Origin: Saccharomonospora azurea NA-128
GTDB lineage: Bacteria > Actinomycetota > Actinomycetes > Mycobacteriales > Pseudonocardiaceae
NCBI RefSeq assembly: GCF_000231055.2
Contig: NZ_CM001466.1
Span: 135,343-199,342 of the forward strand
Reading direction: 5' to 3'
DNA: 64,000 nt
Positions 1 through 9,129 of the stretch are shown one piece after another. Each line of letters begins with the position of its first letter. Position 1 is the first letter of the stretch. A program made the translations under genes and the position numbers. The notes below the pieces were generated by a model. It was not told where the DNA came from. It worked only from the letters and a program-made list of their open reading frames with translations, and did no database searches.

Positions 1-399
1 CGACAGCTCGCCGCGCTTCGACGTGATGACCTCGCCGGTGACCCCGACGTGGTCACCGAGGTCGACGTCGCTCTTCCACGAGTCGAGCGCCTCGGCGCCC
101 ACCTTGTCGAGCGAGAGCATGATCTGGATCTGCGCGGAGGGATCCTTGATCGTGGCGAAGCACAGCTTGCCGCCCGTGCGGTACAGCATCACGCGGCCGG
201 CGATCGAGACGCGCTCACCCGTGTGGTGGTCGGGCTCCAGGTCGGTGTGCCTGGCGCGGACGTCCGCGATCGTGGTGGTCACGGGAAAACCGACGGGGTA
301 GGGCTCCACTCCCGCGTCACGCAATCGGTCCAGCTTGGCTCGCCGAATGCGCATCTGCTCGGGTAGGTCCTCGTGGAAGTCGTCCAGCGCGTCACTCAC
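1..399 (-). CDS. lysS: Lysyl-tRNA synthetase, class II, N-terminal part (runs off window)
   Basis: Charges tRNA-Lys with lysine in the cytoplasm. Only the first 133 codons are present; the gene continues left of base 1. The translation has the OB-fold anticodon-binding start of class II LysRS: a RRAKLDRLRDAGVEPYP segment near residues 18-35, then AGRVMLYRTGGKLCFATIKD and IQIMLSLDKVG, which match the family's usual AGR(V/I)xxxRxxGKxxFxxxxD pattern. The start is a GTG at 397-399 (VSDALDDFHED); no ATG fits. It diverges from the potassium transporter genes. AspRS/AsnRS share the fold, but the KLCFATIKD segment favours LysRS. Confidence 0.88.
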   Translation of the reverse strand, partial: MSDALDDFHEDLPEQMRIRRAKLDRLRDAGVEPYPVGFPVTTTIADVRARHTDLEPDHHTGERVSIAGRVMLYRTGGKLCFATIKDPSAQIQIMLSLDKVGAEALDSWKSDVDLGDHVGVTGEVITSKRGELS

Positions 400-440
400 G
401 GCGACGAGTGTATCCGCCCAGCTAGGCCGGGGTTCGACAG

Positions 441-482
441 GCCGTGAGGGTGTGCGAGGGCATGCGAGGGCATGCGAGGACA
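441..482. repeat. Short 10-bp tandem repeat in lysS-ktrB intergenic region
   Basis: Four consecutive decamers resemble each other (gccgtgaggg, tgtgcgaggg, catgcgaggg, catgcgagga). They lie between the divergent lysS and potassium-transporter starts. No function can be assigned; slippage-generated DNA or a regulator site are both possible. Confidence 0.5.
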
Positions 483-539
483 CGGCCACGCGGCGCGCTG
501 GAGGGGCCGGACGAGTAGCGTTCCTGCCGGGTCAGTGGT

Positions 540-1925
540 GTGGCTGAATGGAGTAGTGGGGTGGTTCGGCAGGCGCGCAGGCCGCTGCGTGCGTCCTCGG
601 GGCTCCGGTATCCGGCCAGGGTGGTCGCGGTCTCGTTCGCGGCGGCCGTGGCGGTGGGCACGGTGTTGCTGATGCTTCCGGTGTCGGTCGAGCCGGGGGA
701 GTCGCCCGACCTGGTGACGGCCGTCTTCACGGCCACGTCCGCGGTGTGCGTGACGGGATTGATCGTCGTGGACACGTCCGGCCACTGGTCCACGTTCGGC
801 GAGGTTGTGATCATCGGGCTCGTCCAGCTGGGTGGGCTCGGGATCATGACGGTGGCCTCGCTGCTCGGCCTGCTGATCACCCGGCGTCTCGGCCTGCGGA
901 TGCGGCTGACCGCGCAGACCGAGACGAAAGCGCTCGACCTCGGCGACGTGCGCCGAGTGGTCACCGGGGTGGCCCTGGTGAGCCTGGCGTTCGAGGCGGT
1001 CATCGCGACCGTGCTCACCATCCGGTTCGTCACCGGTTACGACTACCGGTTCGGCTCCGCGCTCTACTACGGCGTCTTCCACGCGGTGTCGGCGCTCAAC
1101 AACGCCGGTTTCTCGCTCTTTCCGGACAGTCTCATGGGTTTCGTCACCGACGCGTGGATCTGCGTCCCGATCGCGGTGGCCGTCATCGCGGGCGGGCTCG
1201 GGTTCCCCGTGTGGATCGAGGTCTGGCGGCACGCCCGCGGCTCGCGACGGCGCTGGTCGTTGCACGTCAAGCTGACGGTGCTGACCACTGCCGTGTTGCT
1301 GGTGTTGGGCGTGGTGGCAATCACGGCCGCCGAGTGGACCAATCCCGACACGCTCGGCCGCCTCGGCCTGGAAGGACGGCTGCTGGCCGGCTTCTTCCAC
1401 GGCGTGATGCCGAGGACCGCCGGATTCAACTCGCTCGACGTGGGCGAGTTCGAGCCGGGGACACTCGTCGTCAACGACATCCTGATGTTCATCGGCGGTG
1501 GCAGCGCGAGTACGGCCGGAGGCATCAAGGTCACCACGTTCGCGCTGCTGGCGTTCGTGGTCCTCGCTGAGGTGCGGGCCCACCCCACGGTGCACGTGCT
1601 GGGGCGCAAGGTCCCGTCCATGGCGCAACGGCAGGCGTTGGCGGTGGTGTTGCTCAGCGCGGGAGCCGTGGTGGTCGCCACGCTCACGCTGCTCGCGCTG
1701 ACCCCGTTCTCTCTCGACGCGACGCTGTTCGAGGTGGTGTCCGCCTTCTCCACCGCCGGACTGTCCACTGGCATCACCCCGGAACTGCCCGCCGCCGGGC
1801 AGCTCGTGCTCACGGTGTTGATGTTCCTCGGACGCATCGGTCCCATCACGCTCGCGTCGGCGCTGGCGCTGCGCGAGCGGACTCGCAGATACGAACTCCC
1901 GGAAGAGAGGCCGATCGTTGGCTGA
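540..1925 (+). CDS. ktrB: TrkH/KtrB-family potassium transporter, membrane subunit
   Basis: Forms the K+ (or Na+-coupled K+) translocation pore in the plasma membrane. The 461-residue length fits KtrB (about 450), shorter than classical TrkH. The four pore loops with their conserved glycines are visible: SAVCVTGL (about 66-73), ALNNAGFS (about 184-191), RTAGFNS (about 290-297) and FSTAGLSTG (about 402-410), separated by hydrophobic helices. The frame opens with GTG at 540 with a weak ribosome site; slightly later starts are possible. The stop overlaps the TTG start of the next gene, the RCK partner, so the two are translationally coupled. Confidence 0.9.
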   Translation: MAEWSSGVVRQARRPLRASSGLRYPARVVAVSFAAAVAVGTVLLMLPVSVEPGESPDLVTAVFTATSAVCVTGLIVVDTSGHWSTFGEVVIIGLVQLGGLGIMTVASLLGLLITRRLGLRMRLTAQTETKALDLGDVRRVVTGVALVSLAFEAVIATVLTIRFVTGYDYRFGSALYYGVFHAVSALNNAGFSLFPDSLMGFVTDAWICVPIAVAVIAGGLGFPVWIEVWRHARGSRRRWSLHVKLTVLTTAVLLVLGVVAITAAEWTNPDTLGRLGLEGRLLAGFFHGVMPRTAGFNSLDVGEFEPGTLVVNDILMFIGGGSASTAGGIKVTTFALLAFVVLAEVRAHPTVHVLGRKVPSMAQRQALAVVLLSAGAVVVATLTLLALTPFSLDATLFEVVSAFSTAGLSTGITPELPAAGQLVLTVLMFLGRIGPITLASALALRERTRRYELPEERPIVG

Positions 1926-2583
1926 CACGAAGGACGACCGTCGGGTGGTGGTGATCGGGCTTGGCAGGTTCGGAGGCTCACTCGCGATCGAACTCACGCG
2001 GTTGGGCTGTGAGGTGCTGGGGCTCGACCACAATCCCAAGCGGGTGCAGCACTTCGCCGACGAGCTCACCCATGCCGCCGTGGTCGACAGCACCGACGCC
2101 GACGCACTGGCCCAACTCGACGTGCCCACGTTCCGCCGCGCCGTGGTGGGCATCGGCAGCGACATCGAGGCGAGCATCCTCACCACCTCGCTGCTGTCGG
2201 AGTTCGGCACCGAACACATCTGGGCCAAGGCGGTGAGCCGCCAGCACGGGCGCATTCTCGAACGGGTCGGTGCGCACCGGGTGGTCCTCCCCGAGTACGA
2301 CATGGGTGAGCGGGTGGCACACCTCGTGACCGGTCGGATGCTCGACTACATCGAATTCGACGACGACTACGCGATCGTGAAGACCACACCGCCGGTCCAG
2401 GCCGTCGGGAAGCCGCTCGGCGAGACGAAGCTGCGGGTGCGCTACGGCGTGACCGTGGTCGGGATCAAGCGGCCGGGCACCGCCTTCACCTACGCCACGC
2501 CGGAGACCGTCGTCCAGGCGGAGGACGTGCTCGCGGTGGCGGGTCGGCGCGACGACGTGGAGCGATTCGCCGAGATCGACTGA
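1918..2583 (+). CDS. ktrA: KtrA/TrkA-type RCK regulatory subunit of potassium uptake
   Basis: Cytosolic nucleotide-binding subunit that gates the KtrB pore. The 221 residues give one RCK_N Rossmann domain (VVVIGLGRFGGSLA near residues 10-23, acidic residue at the end of strand 2 in GLDHNPK) and a C-terminal RCK_C domain from about residue 140. This is the single-RCK KtrA layout, not the double TrkA. The start is a TTG inside the last codons of ktrB, an 8-bp overlap, and the rigid spacing supports coupling. RCK_C domains in Ktr proteins can bind c-di-AMP; nothing in the sequence proves that here. Confidence 0.88.
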   Translation: MADTKDDRRVVVIGLGRFGGSLAIELTRLGCEVLGLDHNPKRVQHFADELTHAAVVDSTDADALAQLDVPTFRRAVVGIGSDIEASILTTSLLSEFGTEHIWAKAVSRQHGRILERVGAHRVVLPEYDMGERVAHLVTGRMLDYIEFDDDYAIVKTTPPVQAVGKPLGETKLRVRYGVTVVGIKRPGTAFTYATPETVVQAEDVLAVAGRRDDVERFAEID

Positions 2584-2609
2584 CGTCGGTCGCGACCGGG
2601 CTCGGTCCG

Positions 2610-3707
2610 CTACGCCGAGCGCAGCGCGAGGTTGGTCATGCCGTCCTGCGCGTCGCGCTCGGGCTCGTCGCGTAGGACGGAGCGGCGCAGGCGCCGGAGG
2701 GGCTCGCCCGGTTCCACTCCCAGGTCGTCGATCAGGAGTTCGCGCAGCCGGGCGAACACCGACAGGGCGTCGGCGCGGCGACCGGTCTCGTACAGGGCGC
2801 GCATCAGCAGGGCGGCCACGGTTTCGCTGTGCGGGTGCGTCACCGAGGAGTCCCACAGCTCGTCGAGGGCCTGCGCGTGCCTGCGCAACCGGAGCAGGCC
2901 CTCGGCCCGGCGGGTGGCCAGGGCGAGCCTGCGCTCGGTCAGGCGGAGACGTTCCATCTCGGCGAACGGGCCGGGCAGTCCGGCCAGCGGTTCACCGTCG
3001 AACAGGTCCAGGGCTCGCCGGTGGGTCTCGACCGCGGCGGGGAGACCACCCGCCCGCCACGCGGTGTCGGCCTCGGCGGTGAGTTCGTCGAGGCGGGTCA
3101 CGTCGAGCACCGCGCTCTGCCCGACGAAGCGGTACCCGAACCGGTCGCGGCAGATGACGGGCTCGCCGACGCCGTCGGGACGCAGGCACTTGCGCAGGCG
3201 GTACACGTAGACCTGCACCACGTTGCCCTCCGGAGCCTCCGGCCCCCACCCGTCGTTCAGCAGCTCCTGCCTGCTCACCGCCACGTCCGGGCGCAGGGCG
3301 AGCGCGGCGAGCACCGCCTGTTGCCGCATCGGACCCAGGTTCACGGGCCTGCCGCCCGACCACGCCCGCAGCGGGCCCAGCGCCGAGATCCGCAACCGCG
3401 GCCGGAGCCGGGTCGTGGACGGTGAGGAGACACCGGTCCGTGCCGGCGAGTCCGGTCGGCAGGGAGAGACGATGGCGTGGTCGAACGCGAAGACGATGAG
3501 CGCGCACCGGTCACGCAGCCCCAGCCGGGTCCGGAGCCGGGCGACGTCCCGCCGCACGGCGGCGCCGGACACGCCGAGCTCTCCCGCGATCTCCGAGTCG
3601 TTCAGACCACGCCCGACCGCGCGCAGCACGTCGAGTTCCCCGGCGGTGAGGCGCCGTGCGGCGGACTCCGGGGCGCGCGGAGGCGGCTCCGGGGTTGTGG
3701 TCGCCAT
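2610..3707 (-). CDS. SARP-family transcriptional regulator with extra N-terminal HTH
   Basis: A predicted DNA-binding activator of 365 residues. Residues about 18-70 look like a LuxR/sigma-70 region 4-type helix-turn-helix (LTAGELDVLRAVGRGLNDSEIA, ending in the ALIVFAFDHAI segment usual after NarL HTHs). Residues about 110-190 are the OmpR-like winged helix of SARPs (LGPMRQQAVLAALALRP, VVQVYVYRLRKCL), and about 200-345 the bacterial transcriptional activation (BTAD) domain with TPR-like helices (LFDGEPLAG, GVEPGEPLRRL). I chose the ATG at 3705-3707 because GAAGGGA sits 7 bases upstream; a longer frame from 3788 exists. SARPs commonly control secondary metabolism, but no biosynthetic cluster is in the window. 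It diverges from the NACHT gene. Confidence 0.85.
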   Translation of the reverse strand: MATTTPEPPPRAPESAARRLTAGELDVLRAVGRGLNDSEIAGELGVSGAAVRRDVARLRTRLGLRDRCALIVFAFDHAIVSPCRPDSPARTGVSSPSTTRLRPRLRISALGPLRAWSGGRPVNLGPMRQQAVLAALALRPDVAVSRQELLNDGWGPEAPEGNVVQVYVYRLRKCLRPDGVGEPVICRDRFGYRFVGQSAVLDVTRLDELTAEADTAWRAGGLPAAVETHRRALDLFDGEPLAGLPGPFAEMERLRLTERRLALATRRAEGLLRLRRHAQALDELWDSSVTHPHSETVAALLMRALYETGRRADALSVFARLRELLIDDLGVEPGEPLRRLRRSVLRDEPERDAQDGMTNLALRSA

Positions 3708-3842
3708 GCCAGTCCCTTCCTCGGTGGGTCGAACTTCCCGCATCGTGCGATCCGGACCAGCGCGGGGAACAGGCCAGCAACCGGCCATTTGTTGCCGGTG
3801 TCACGCTAAGCTTTCCGGGCTCAGCGGGCTTCTCGACGAAAG

Positions 3843-6260
3843 GTGGCCGTGACCAGCGAGTTCGGCGCACAGCTTCGACGGCGACGGCGTGAGGCGGGAT
3901 TGACCCAGGACCAGTTGGCGGAACGTTCGGGGGTGGGGGTTCGCACCATCCGGGGCTTCGAGACCGGGGAGCGTGCCGCGCCGAGGATGGCGACGGTCAG
4001 GTTGCTGGCCGAGGCGTTGGAGCTGTCTCCGGCCGAGCGCGACGCCCTGGTGTCCGCGGCCGTCGGCACCACCGCGTCCGGCGAGCCGTCCCCGGATCCG
4101 ACCCCGGAGCCGCAGCCCGGGCTGCGCTCCGAGGTCGTCGAGAGCGTCGCGATCTCCTCCGACGGCTCCGGGGTCGGGACGGCGGTGGGAACCGGGCCCC
4201 ATTCCGCGCCGGAGAGCCCGCGCTTTCCCGAGTCGCTGCTCGACGCCGCGGAACAACTGGCCCAGGAGGCGCGCAGCCGGTGGCAGCGGGAGGAAGAGCA
4301 GCGGCAGGTGCACGATCCGTTCCCTCTTCCCGTGCGGTGGCGGTCGGCCCGGGACGACGTGGCCGATCACGACGAGAACGTCTACAACCTCGGTCTCGGT
4401 CAGGACGAGCCGATGCCGCGCGCGCGGGAGTTGAGCGGGAGCCTCGCCGACGTCGGGGCCGCCTACCGAGCACTGCCGTCGGGGCGTCTGGTGGTGCTCG
4501 GGCGCGCGGGCTCGGGCAAGACGGTCCTGACGTTGCGCTTCGCGCTGGGGCTGCTGAAGGGACGGCAGCGCACCGATCCGGTGCCCGTGATCGTCGGGCT
4601 CGGTTCGTGGAACCCCGCCGACGTGTCGTTGCGCGACTGGCTGGCGGGTCAGTTGGAACGGGACTATCCCGGGCTGGCCGCGACCTCGTACGGCAGCACG
4701 TCGCTCGCCGCCGCGCTGGTGGAAGCCGGTCTGGTGCTGCCCGTGCTCGACGGCTTCGACGAGATCGCCGACGGTCTGCGCCAGTCGGCTCTGCGCGAGC
4801 TGAACGGCACGATGGTGCCCTTCCTGCTCACCAGCCGCCCGGCCGAGTACGTGGCCGCCGTCGACGCCCTCGACGTGCTCACGTCGGCCGCCGTCATCGA
4901 ACTGTGCGACCTCACCGTCTCCGACCTGGCGCGGTACCTGCCCCGCACCGCGCGCAAGACGCGCTCGGGGACCCGGTCGACGACGGTGTGGGACTCCGTG
5001 CTGGCCGAGCTGGCCGACAACCCGGACAGCCGGGCCTGTGCGAACCTCGCCACCGTCCTCGCCAACCCGTTGATGGTCGGGCTCGCCAGGGCCGTCTACA
5101 GCGACCAGCCCGGGCGAGACCCGGGCGAGCTGCTCGACGGCCGGCGTTTCCCGACGGCCGATGCCCTGGAGTCGCACCTCTTCGACAACTTCGTTCCCAC
5201 CGCATACCAGGACCGCCCGGGCTCGGCCCGCAGTCGCTGGGACGTCAGGCGGGTCCCCTACTGGCTCGGTTATCTCGCCCGCCATCTGGACCGCCTCGGC
5301 ACGCGCGATCTCGCCTGGTGGCAGTTGGGTGACACGATCGGCAAGTCGATGCGGATGCTCGTCGTCGGCGTGCTGACCGGAACGATCATCGGCCTCGTGC
5401 AGTGGCTCGGATACACCCTGCTCCGCGCCGTGCTCCGGGGCGGAGATGCGGCGTTCGACATCATGTTCGGGCTGGCGCTGCTCGACATGCTGCACGTCGG
5501 GCTCGCCTCCGGACTCGCGTTCGCCCTCGTACACGGGCTCGTGCTGGTCTTCGGCACGGCGTTGGAACCGGCGCGGTCGCGCATCGGGTTCCGGCGAGGC
5601 GAGGTGAACGTGCCACGCACGTTCGCGGCGCGTTTTCGGATCGGCCTCCTCGGCGGCGTCGTGTTCGGCCTGCTGAGCGGGCTCATCTGGGGCGCCGTGT
5701 CGTGGCTGCTCTCCGGGGAGCCCGACATGTGGATCCCCAATCTCATCAACGGTGTGGTGTTCGCGATCGTGTTCGGGCCGTCGGCCGGGCTGGCGTACGG
5801 CATCGTGGGCATGTTCCAGACGTCGCTGGACATCCGGTCGATCAGCAGGCCGGGCGACCTGCTGGGATTGAACCGGATGACCGTGCTCACCCAGCTCGGT
5901 ATGTTCGCGCCGTTGTTCGGTCTCATCGTCGGACTGGGGAGCGCGCCGGTGGTGGACCTCCTGCAGCACGTGTTCGGTCGGATGCTGTTCGGGCCGACCG
6001 ACGCACTGTTGTGGGGCGGCGTCGGCATGGTGGGCGGAGGGCTCGGCTATGTGCTGTGCATGACGGCCTGGGGGCAGTGGGTCGTCTTCGCGCGGTTCTG
6101 GCTTCCGTTGACCGGCCGGTTGCCGTGGGCGGTGGCCGCCTTCCTCGACGACGCCTACCGGCGCGGTGTGTTGCGGCAGGCCGGTGCCGTCTACCAGTTC
6201 CGGCACGCCCGGTTGCACGACCACCTCGCTCGCGTCTTCGAGGAGCGCGACAACGCCTGA
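3843..6260 (+). CDS. XRE helix-turn-helix / NACHT NTPase / multi-transmembrane protein
   Basis: A STAND-type signalling NTPase of 805 residues. Residues 5-70 form an XRE-like HTH (LTQDQLAERSGVGVRTIRGFE). A variable Pro-rich linker follows, then a NACHT ATPase with Walker A VLGRAGSGKTVLTLRF (about 217-232) and Walker B LVLPVLDGFDEIADG (about 295-309), and the sensor region FLLTSRPAEY (about 321-330). After a helical part, five or six hydrophobic segments occupy about residues 502-760, so the C-terminus is in the membrane. GTG 3843 or GTG 3849 may be the start; 3849 has better spacing from AAAGG. Bacterial NACHT proteins include antiphage defence factors and developmental regulators; which applies is unknown. 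A SARP regulator is divergent. Confidence 0.8.
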   Translation: MAVTSEFGAQLRRRRREAGLTQDQLAERSGVGVRTIRGFETGERAAPRMATVRLLAEALELSPAERDALVSAAVGTTASGEPSPDPTPEPQPGLRSEVVESVAISSDGSGVGTAVGTGPHSAPESPRFPESLLDAAEQLAQEARSRWQREEEQRQVHDPFPLPVRWRSARDDVADHDENVYNLGLGQDEPMPRARELSGSLADVGAAYRALPSGRLVVLGRAGSGKTVLTLRFALGLLKGRQRTDPVPVIVGLGSWNPADVSLRDWLAGQLERDYPGLAATSYGSTSLAAALVEAGLVLPVLDGFDEIADGLRQSALRELNGTMVPFLLTSRPAEYVAAVDALDVLTSAAVIELCDLTVSDLARYLPRTARKTRSGTRSTTVWDSVLAELADNPDSRACANLATVLANPLMVGLARAVYSDQPGRDPGELLDGRRFPTADALESHLFDNFVPTAYQDRPGSARSRWDVRRVPYWLGYLARHLDRLGTRDLAWWQLGDTIGKSMRMLVVGVLTGTIIGLVQWLGYTLLRAVLRGGDAAFDIMFGLALLDMLHVGLASGLAFALVHGLVLVFGTALEPARSRIGFRRGEVNVPRTFAARFRIGLLGGVVFGLLSGLIWGAVSWLLSGEPDMWIPNLINGVVFAIVFGPSAGLAYGIVGMFQTSLDIRSISRPGDLLGLNRMTVLTQLGMFAPLFGLIVGLGSAPVVDLLQHVFGRMLFGPTDALLWGGVGMVGGGLGYVLCMTAWGQWVVFARFWLPLTGRLPWAVAAFLDDAYRRGVLRQAGAVYQFRHARLHDHLARVFEERDNA

Positions 6261-6381
6261 ATCGGGCCGTTCATCAGGATTTCACGGGTTCTCTCTAGCG
6301 TCGCCTCAGGACGACGGTGGCCGGGTAGCGGGCTGCGGACAGCTCGGCCACATCCGACGGTCCGGAAGGGAGAATGTCACC

Positions 6382-6654
6382 GTGGGTGCGCTGCTGGGGC
6401 TCGCTCTCTTCTTCGGTGTGGTGTTCGCCGTACGGTTCTTCGACCACGGTCAGGTGGGGCTCGGTGTGCTCTCCACGCTGGTCGCCGCGACCCCGGTGGC
6501 GATCCTGGTGCACGGCGCGGTGCGGAACCGGCGGCGTTCGTTGTCCCGGCCCGCGGTGCAGCCACGGCCGCGCAGGTCGACACTCGTGCCGGCCGCCGTG
6601 GGCGGGTCGGTGCTGCTCGTCCTGCTCGTGGCGCTGCTCGTCCTGACCTGGTGA
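6382..6654 (+). CDS. Small membrane protein, unknown function
   Basis: I do not recognise this 90-residue protein. It has a hydrophobic N-terminal helix (about 2-20), a second one (about 27-47) after FFDHGQVG, a basic Arg-rich stretch RNRRRSLSRP (about 50-60), and a third hydrophobic helix at the C-terminus ending LLVLTW. The GTG start at 6382 follows GGGAG with 9-base spacing. It converges with the acetoacetate-decarboxylase-like gene, 8 bases apart, and lies 121 bases after the NACHT gene, so a common transcript with that gene is possible but not shown. Confidence 0.6.
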   Translation: MGALLGLALFFGVVFAVRFFDHGQVGLGVLSTLVAATPVAILVHGAVRNRRRSLSRPAVQPRPRRSTLVPAAVGGSVLLVLLVALLVLTW

Positions 6655-6662
6655 GCCCGGTG

Positions 6663-7286
6663 TCACCGTGGCAAGGCCCCGAACAGGAGGCGGGCGTCGG
6701 TGAGCTGGACGTTGAGCAGAGGGCGGCGCCCGGCGAGGTAGCCGAGCGGGCCGTCCGGGTTCACCGTCCACGTCGCCGACGCGAGGCGCGGGCGGAGGCG
6801 TGCGCGGACCGGACTGACCCGGGGACGGCCGTCGCCCGCCTGGATGACGGAGAACCGCGCCCGTGCCGGGACCGCGGCCGGGCCGCGTGGCGAGAAGGTG
6901 GCGGTGGCGATCCACTCCTCGTCGGTGGCGGCCGAGGCCGTGAGCGCGTCCGTGCGGTCGAGCTCGAAGGTCGCGAGCTCCTTCGGGATTCCCCACAGCG
7001 CGCGGCCTCCGGCCCGCGAGGCCTCGCTGTCGACCCAGATCTCGGTGATGCTGGCCGCGAGCGCCCAGCCGTGGCGCACGGCCACCGTGGCGAGCAGCTC
7101 GTGGTAACTCAACTGACCCGGCGGGGTGTAGTCGATCCACGCGGTGACCACCACGGCCCGCCCGCCGACGGTGAGGGGCGTGACGACGTCGCGCAGCCTC
7201 GGCAATTCCCGGGACGGCACCGACCACACCGACACGAACGCCTCGCCGGCCAGGCGCCACGGTTCGTCCGGGTAGTCCGCGCTCAC
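6663..7286 (-). CDS. Acetoacetate decarboxylase-superfamily protein
   Basis: A 207-residue member of the acetoacetate decarboxylase (ADC) fold family. The signature region reads ALWGIPKELATFEL (about 98-112). Classical ADC has a PKK pair here with the Schiff-base lysine first, so the catalytic lysine appears kept while its neighbour is Glu; activity may differ from true acetoacetate decarboxylation. The GTG start overlaps the stop of the upstream crotonase gene by four bases (GTGA), so the two are co-translated. The pair diverges from the AtuA/carboxylase operon, and I infer a role in the same acyl-CoA pathway or its by-product handling. Confidence 0.75.
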   Translation of the reverse strand: MSADYPDEPWRLAGEAFVSVWSVPSRELPRLRDVVTPLTVGGRAVVVTAWIDYTPPGQLSYHELLATVAVRHGWALAASITEIWVDSEASRAGGRALWGIPKELATFELDRTDALTASAATDEEWIATATFSPRGPAAVPARARFSVIQAGDGRPRVSPVRARLRPRLASATWTVNPDGPLGYLAGRRPLLNVQLTDARLLFGALPR

Positions 7287-8155
7287 GTGTCGTCCTCCTC
7301 GTGTCGGGGCAGGAAGTCCGGCAGGTCGTCGGGCACGACGCCGCCGAACTCGGGTGGGCGTTTCTGCAGGAACGACAGTACTCCCTCGACGGCGTCCGGA
7401 TTGTGGGCCACGCTCGCGATGAGCCGGGAATCGAGCCGGTGCACGGGCCCCGGAGAGTCCACTCCGGACATGCGGTAGAGCATCCGGCGGGTCACGGCCA
7501 CCGACACGGGCGCCGTGGTGGTGACGAGTTCGGTGGCCAGCGCGTAGGCGGCGGGCAGCAGGTCGGCGGGTTCGTGCACGCTGTGGACGAGACCCGTCCG
7601 CCGCGCCTCGGCGGCGTCGAACACCCGGCCACTGATCATCCAGTCGAGCGCGCGGCCCATGCCGACGAGCCGGGGCAGGAACCACACCGACGCGCCCTCG
7701 GGGTAGATGCCGCGGCGGGTGAACACGAAGCCGAACCGCGCGTCGGTGGAGGCGAGGCGGTAGTCGGCCGCGAGCGTGATGGTGAGTCCCGCGCCGACGG
7801 CGGCGCCCTGGAGCACGGCGATCACGGGTTTGTCGGCTGCGAAGATCCGGCGCGACACGCGTCCGGCGGGCTCCTGCCACGTCTCGTCGGCCCCGGTCTC
7901 GGCGTCGACGTCGAAACCGCCTTCCGACAGGTCGGCGCCGACACAGAAGTCCCGGCCCCGGCCGGTGAGGACGACGACGCGGACCTCCGGGTCGCGGTCC
8001 GCCCTGCCGACCGCGTCGGCCAGCTCGTCGGCCATGGTGATCGTGTAGCCGTTGCGGGCCCGCGGGCGGTCGAGCGTGATGGTCGCGATGCGATCGGCGA
8101 CCGCGTACGCGATCTGCGTGTAGTCGGCTGGTGGTGTCGGCCTGGTTTCCGTCAT
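7283..8155 (-). CDS. Enoyl-CoA hydratase/isomerase (crotonase) family protein
   Basis: Predicted to hydrate or isomerise an enoyl-CoA in the cytoplasm. The 290 residues include the crotonase oxyanion-hole segments CVGADLSEGG (about 70-80) and AVLQGAAVGAGLTITLAADYRLAS (about 113-136), and the usual FGFVFTRRGIYPEGASVWFLPR stretch. The first catalytic-glutamate position (E144-like) is not occupied by Glu in a clear way, whereas the YPEG Glu matches the second (E164-like) position; assignment as hydratase versus isomerase stays open. ATG 8155 was chosen because GGGAGG lies upstream. It faces the AtuA operon across a 177-base divergent promoter region. Confidence 0.85.
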   Translation of the reverse strand: MTETRPTPPADYTQIAYAVADRIATITLDRPRARNGYTITMADELADAVGRADRDPEVRVVVLTGRGRDFCVGADLSEGGFDVDAETGADETWQEPAGRVSRRIFAADKPVIAVLQGAAVGAGLTITLAADYRLASTDARFGFVFTRRGIYPEGASVWFLPRLVGMGRALDWMISGRVFDAAEARRTGLVHSVHEPADLLPAAYALATELVTTTAPVSVAVTRRMLYRMSGVDSPGPVHRLDSRLIASVAHNPDAVEGVLSFLQKRPPEFGGVVPDDLPDFLPRHEEDDT

Positions 8156-8332
8156 GGTGCCTCCCACCTGCTGTCCGCGTCGTCGGCGTCGTCGGCGCAG
8201 TCATTGCACCACAGATCGGCATGCGCCGACAGAGGGAAACAATCAGTCGTGCTTGCTTTTTCCGTGGGTCCGCTGCCACTCTGGTGCGGCCGGAAACGGG
8301 CGGCGCCGAGGCCGCCCACGAGGAGGTGTCAC

Positions 8333-9129
8333 GTGGCCGACGTGAGTGCGATCGTGCGGGATCTCGAGGCCGAGAGCGAGGAGGTCGACGCACTCGTCGC
8401 GGACCTCCGGCCGGCGCGCTGGTCGCTGCCCACTCCCGCGGCGGGCTGGACGATCGCGCACCAGATCGCGCACCTCGCCTGGACCGACGCCAAGGCACTC
8501 GTCGCCGCGCGGACACCGGAGGCGTTCGAGGAGGAGATCGCCTCCGCGCTGGCTCTGGGGGAGACCTACGTCGACCAGGGGGCCGCCGACGGCGCGACAC
8601 TGCCGCCCTCGCGGCTGCTCCGGCTGTGGCGGGAGCAGCGCGACGAGCTCGCCGAGGAGTTGTGTGCGGTAGCGCCCGGCACGCGCCTGCCCTGGTACGG
8701 CCCGCCGATGAGCGCGGCCTCGATGGCGTCGGCCCGGTTGATGGAGACCTGGGCCCACGGGCAGGACATCGCCGACGCCCTGGGCGTGCCGCGGGTGCCG
8801 ACCGCGCGGTTGTGGCACGTCGCCCGGCTCGGCGTCCGCACGCGCGATTTCGCGTTCCGCGTGCGTGGACTCGCCCCGCCCTCCGAGGAGTTCCGGGTCG
8901 AGCTCTCCGCCCCCGACGGCGACAGCTGGACCTTCGGGCCCGAGGACGCGCCCGAGCGGGTCACCGGCAGCGCACACCACTTCTGCCTCCTGGTCACGCA
9001 GCGACGGCACCGGGACGACACCGATCTGCGGGCCGACGGCGAGCAGGCCGCGAGGTGGCTGGAGGTGGCGCAGGCGTTCGCGGGGCCACCCGGCCCCGGT
9101 CGCCCCGCGCAGACGGAGAGGAGCCGCTC

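Noticed and set aside
396..2303. Long antisense frame (635 codons, minus) across ktrB/ktrA
   Set aside because: GC-rich antisense reading with Arg/His/Gln-rich, low-complexity translation and no family resemblance; the plus strand has clear potassium transporter genes.
3708..3842. A sigma-70-like promoter (TTGTTG ... TAAGCT) ahead of the NACHT gene
   Set aside because: The spacing between the two elements is about 12 bases, too short for a normal promoter.
3801..6224. Antisense frame of 807 codons opposite the NACHT gene
   Set aside because: Translation is Arg/Gln/His/Pro-rich shadow sequence; the plus frame has Walker motifs and membrane helices.
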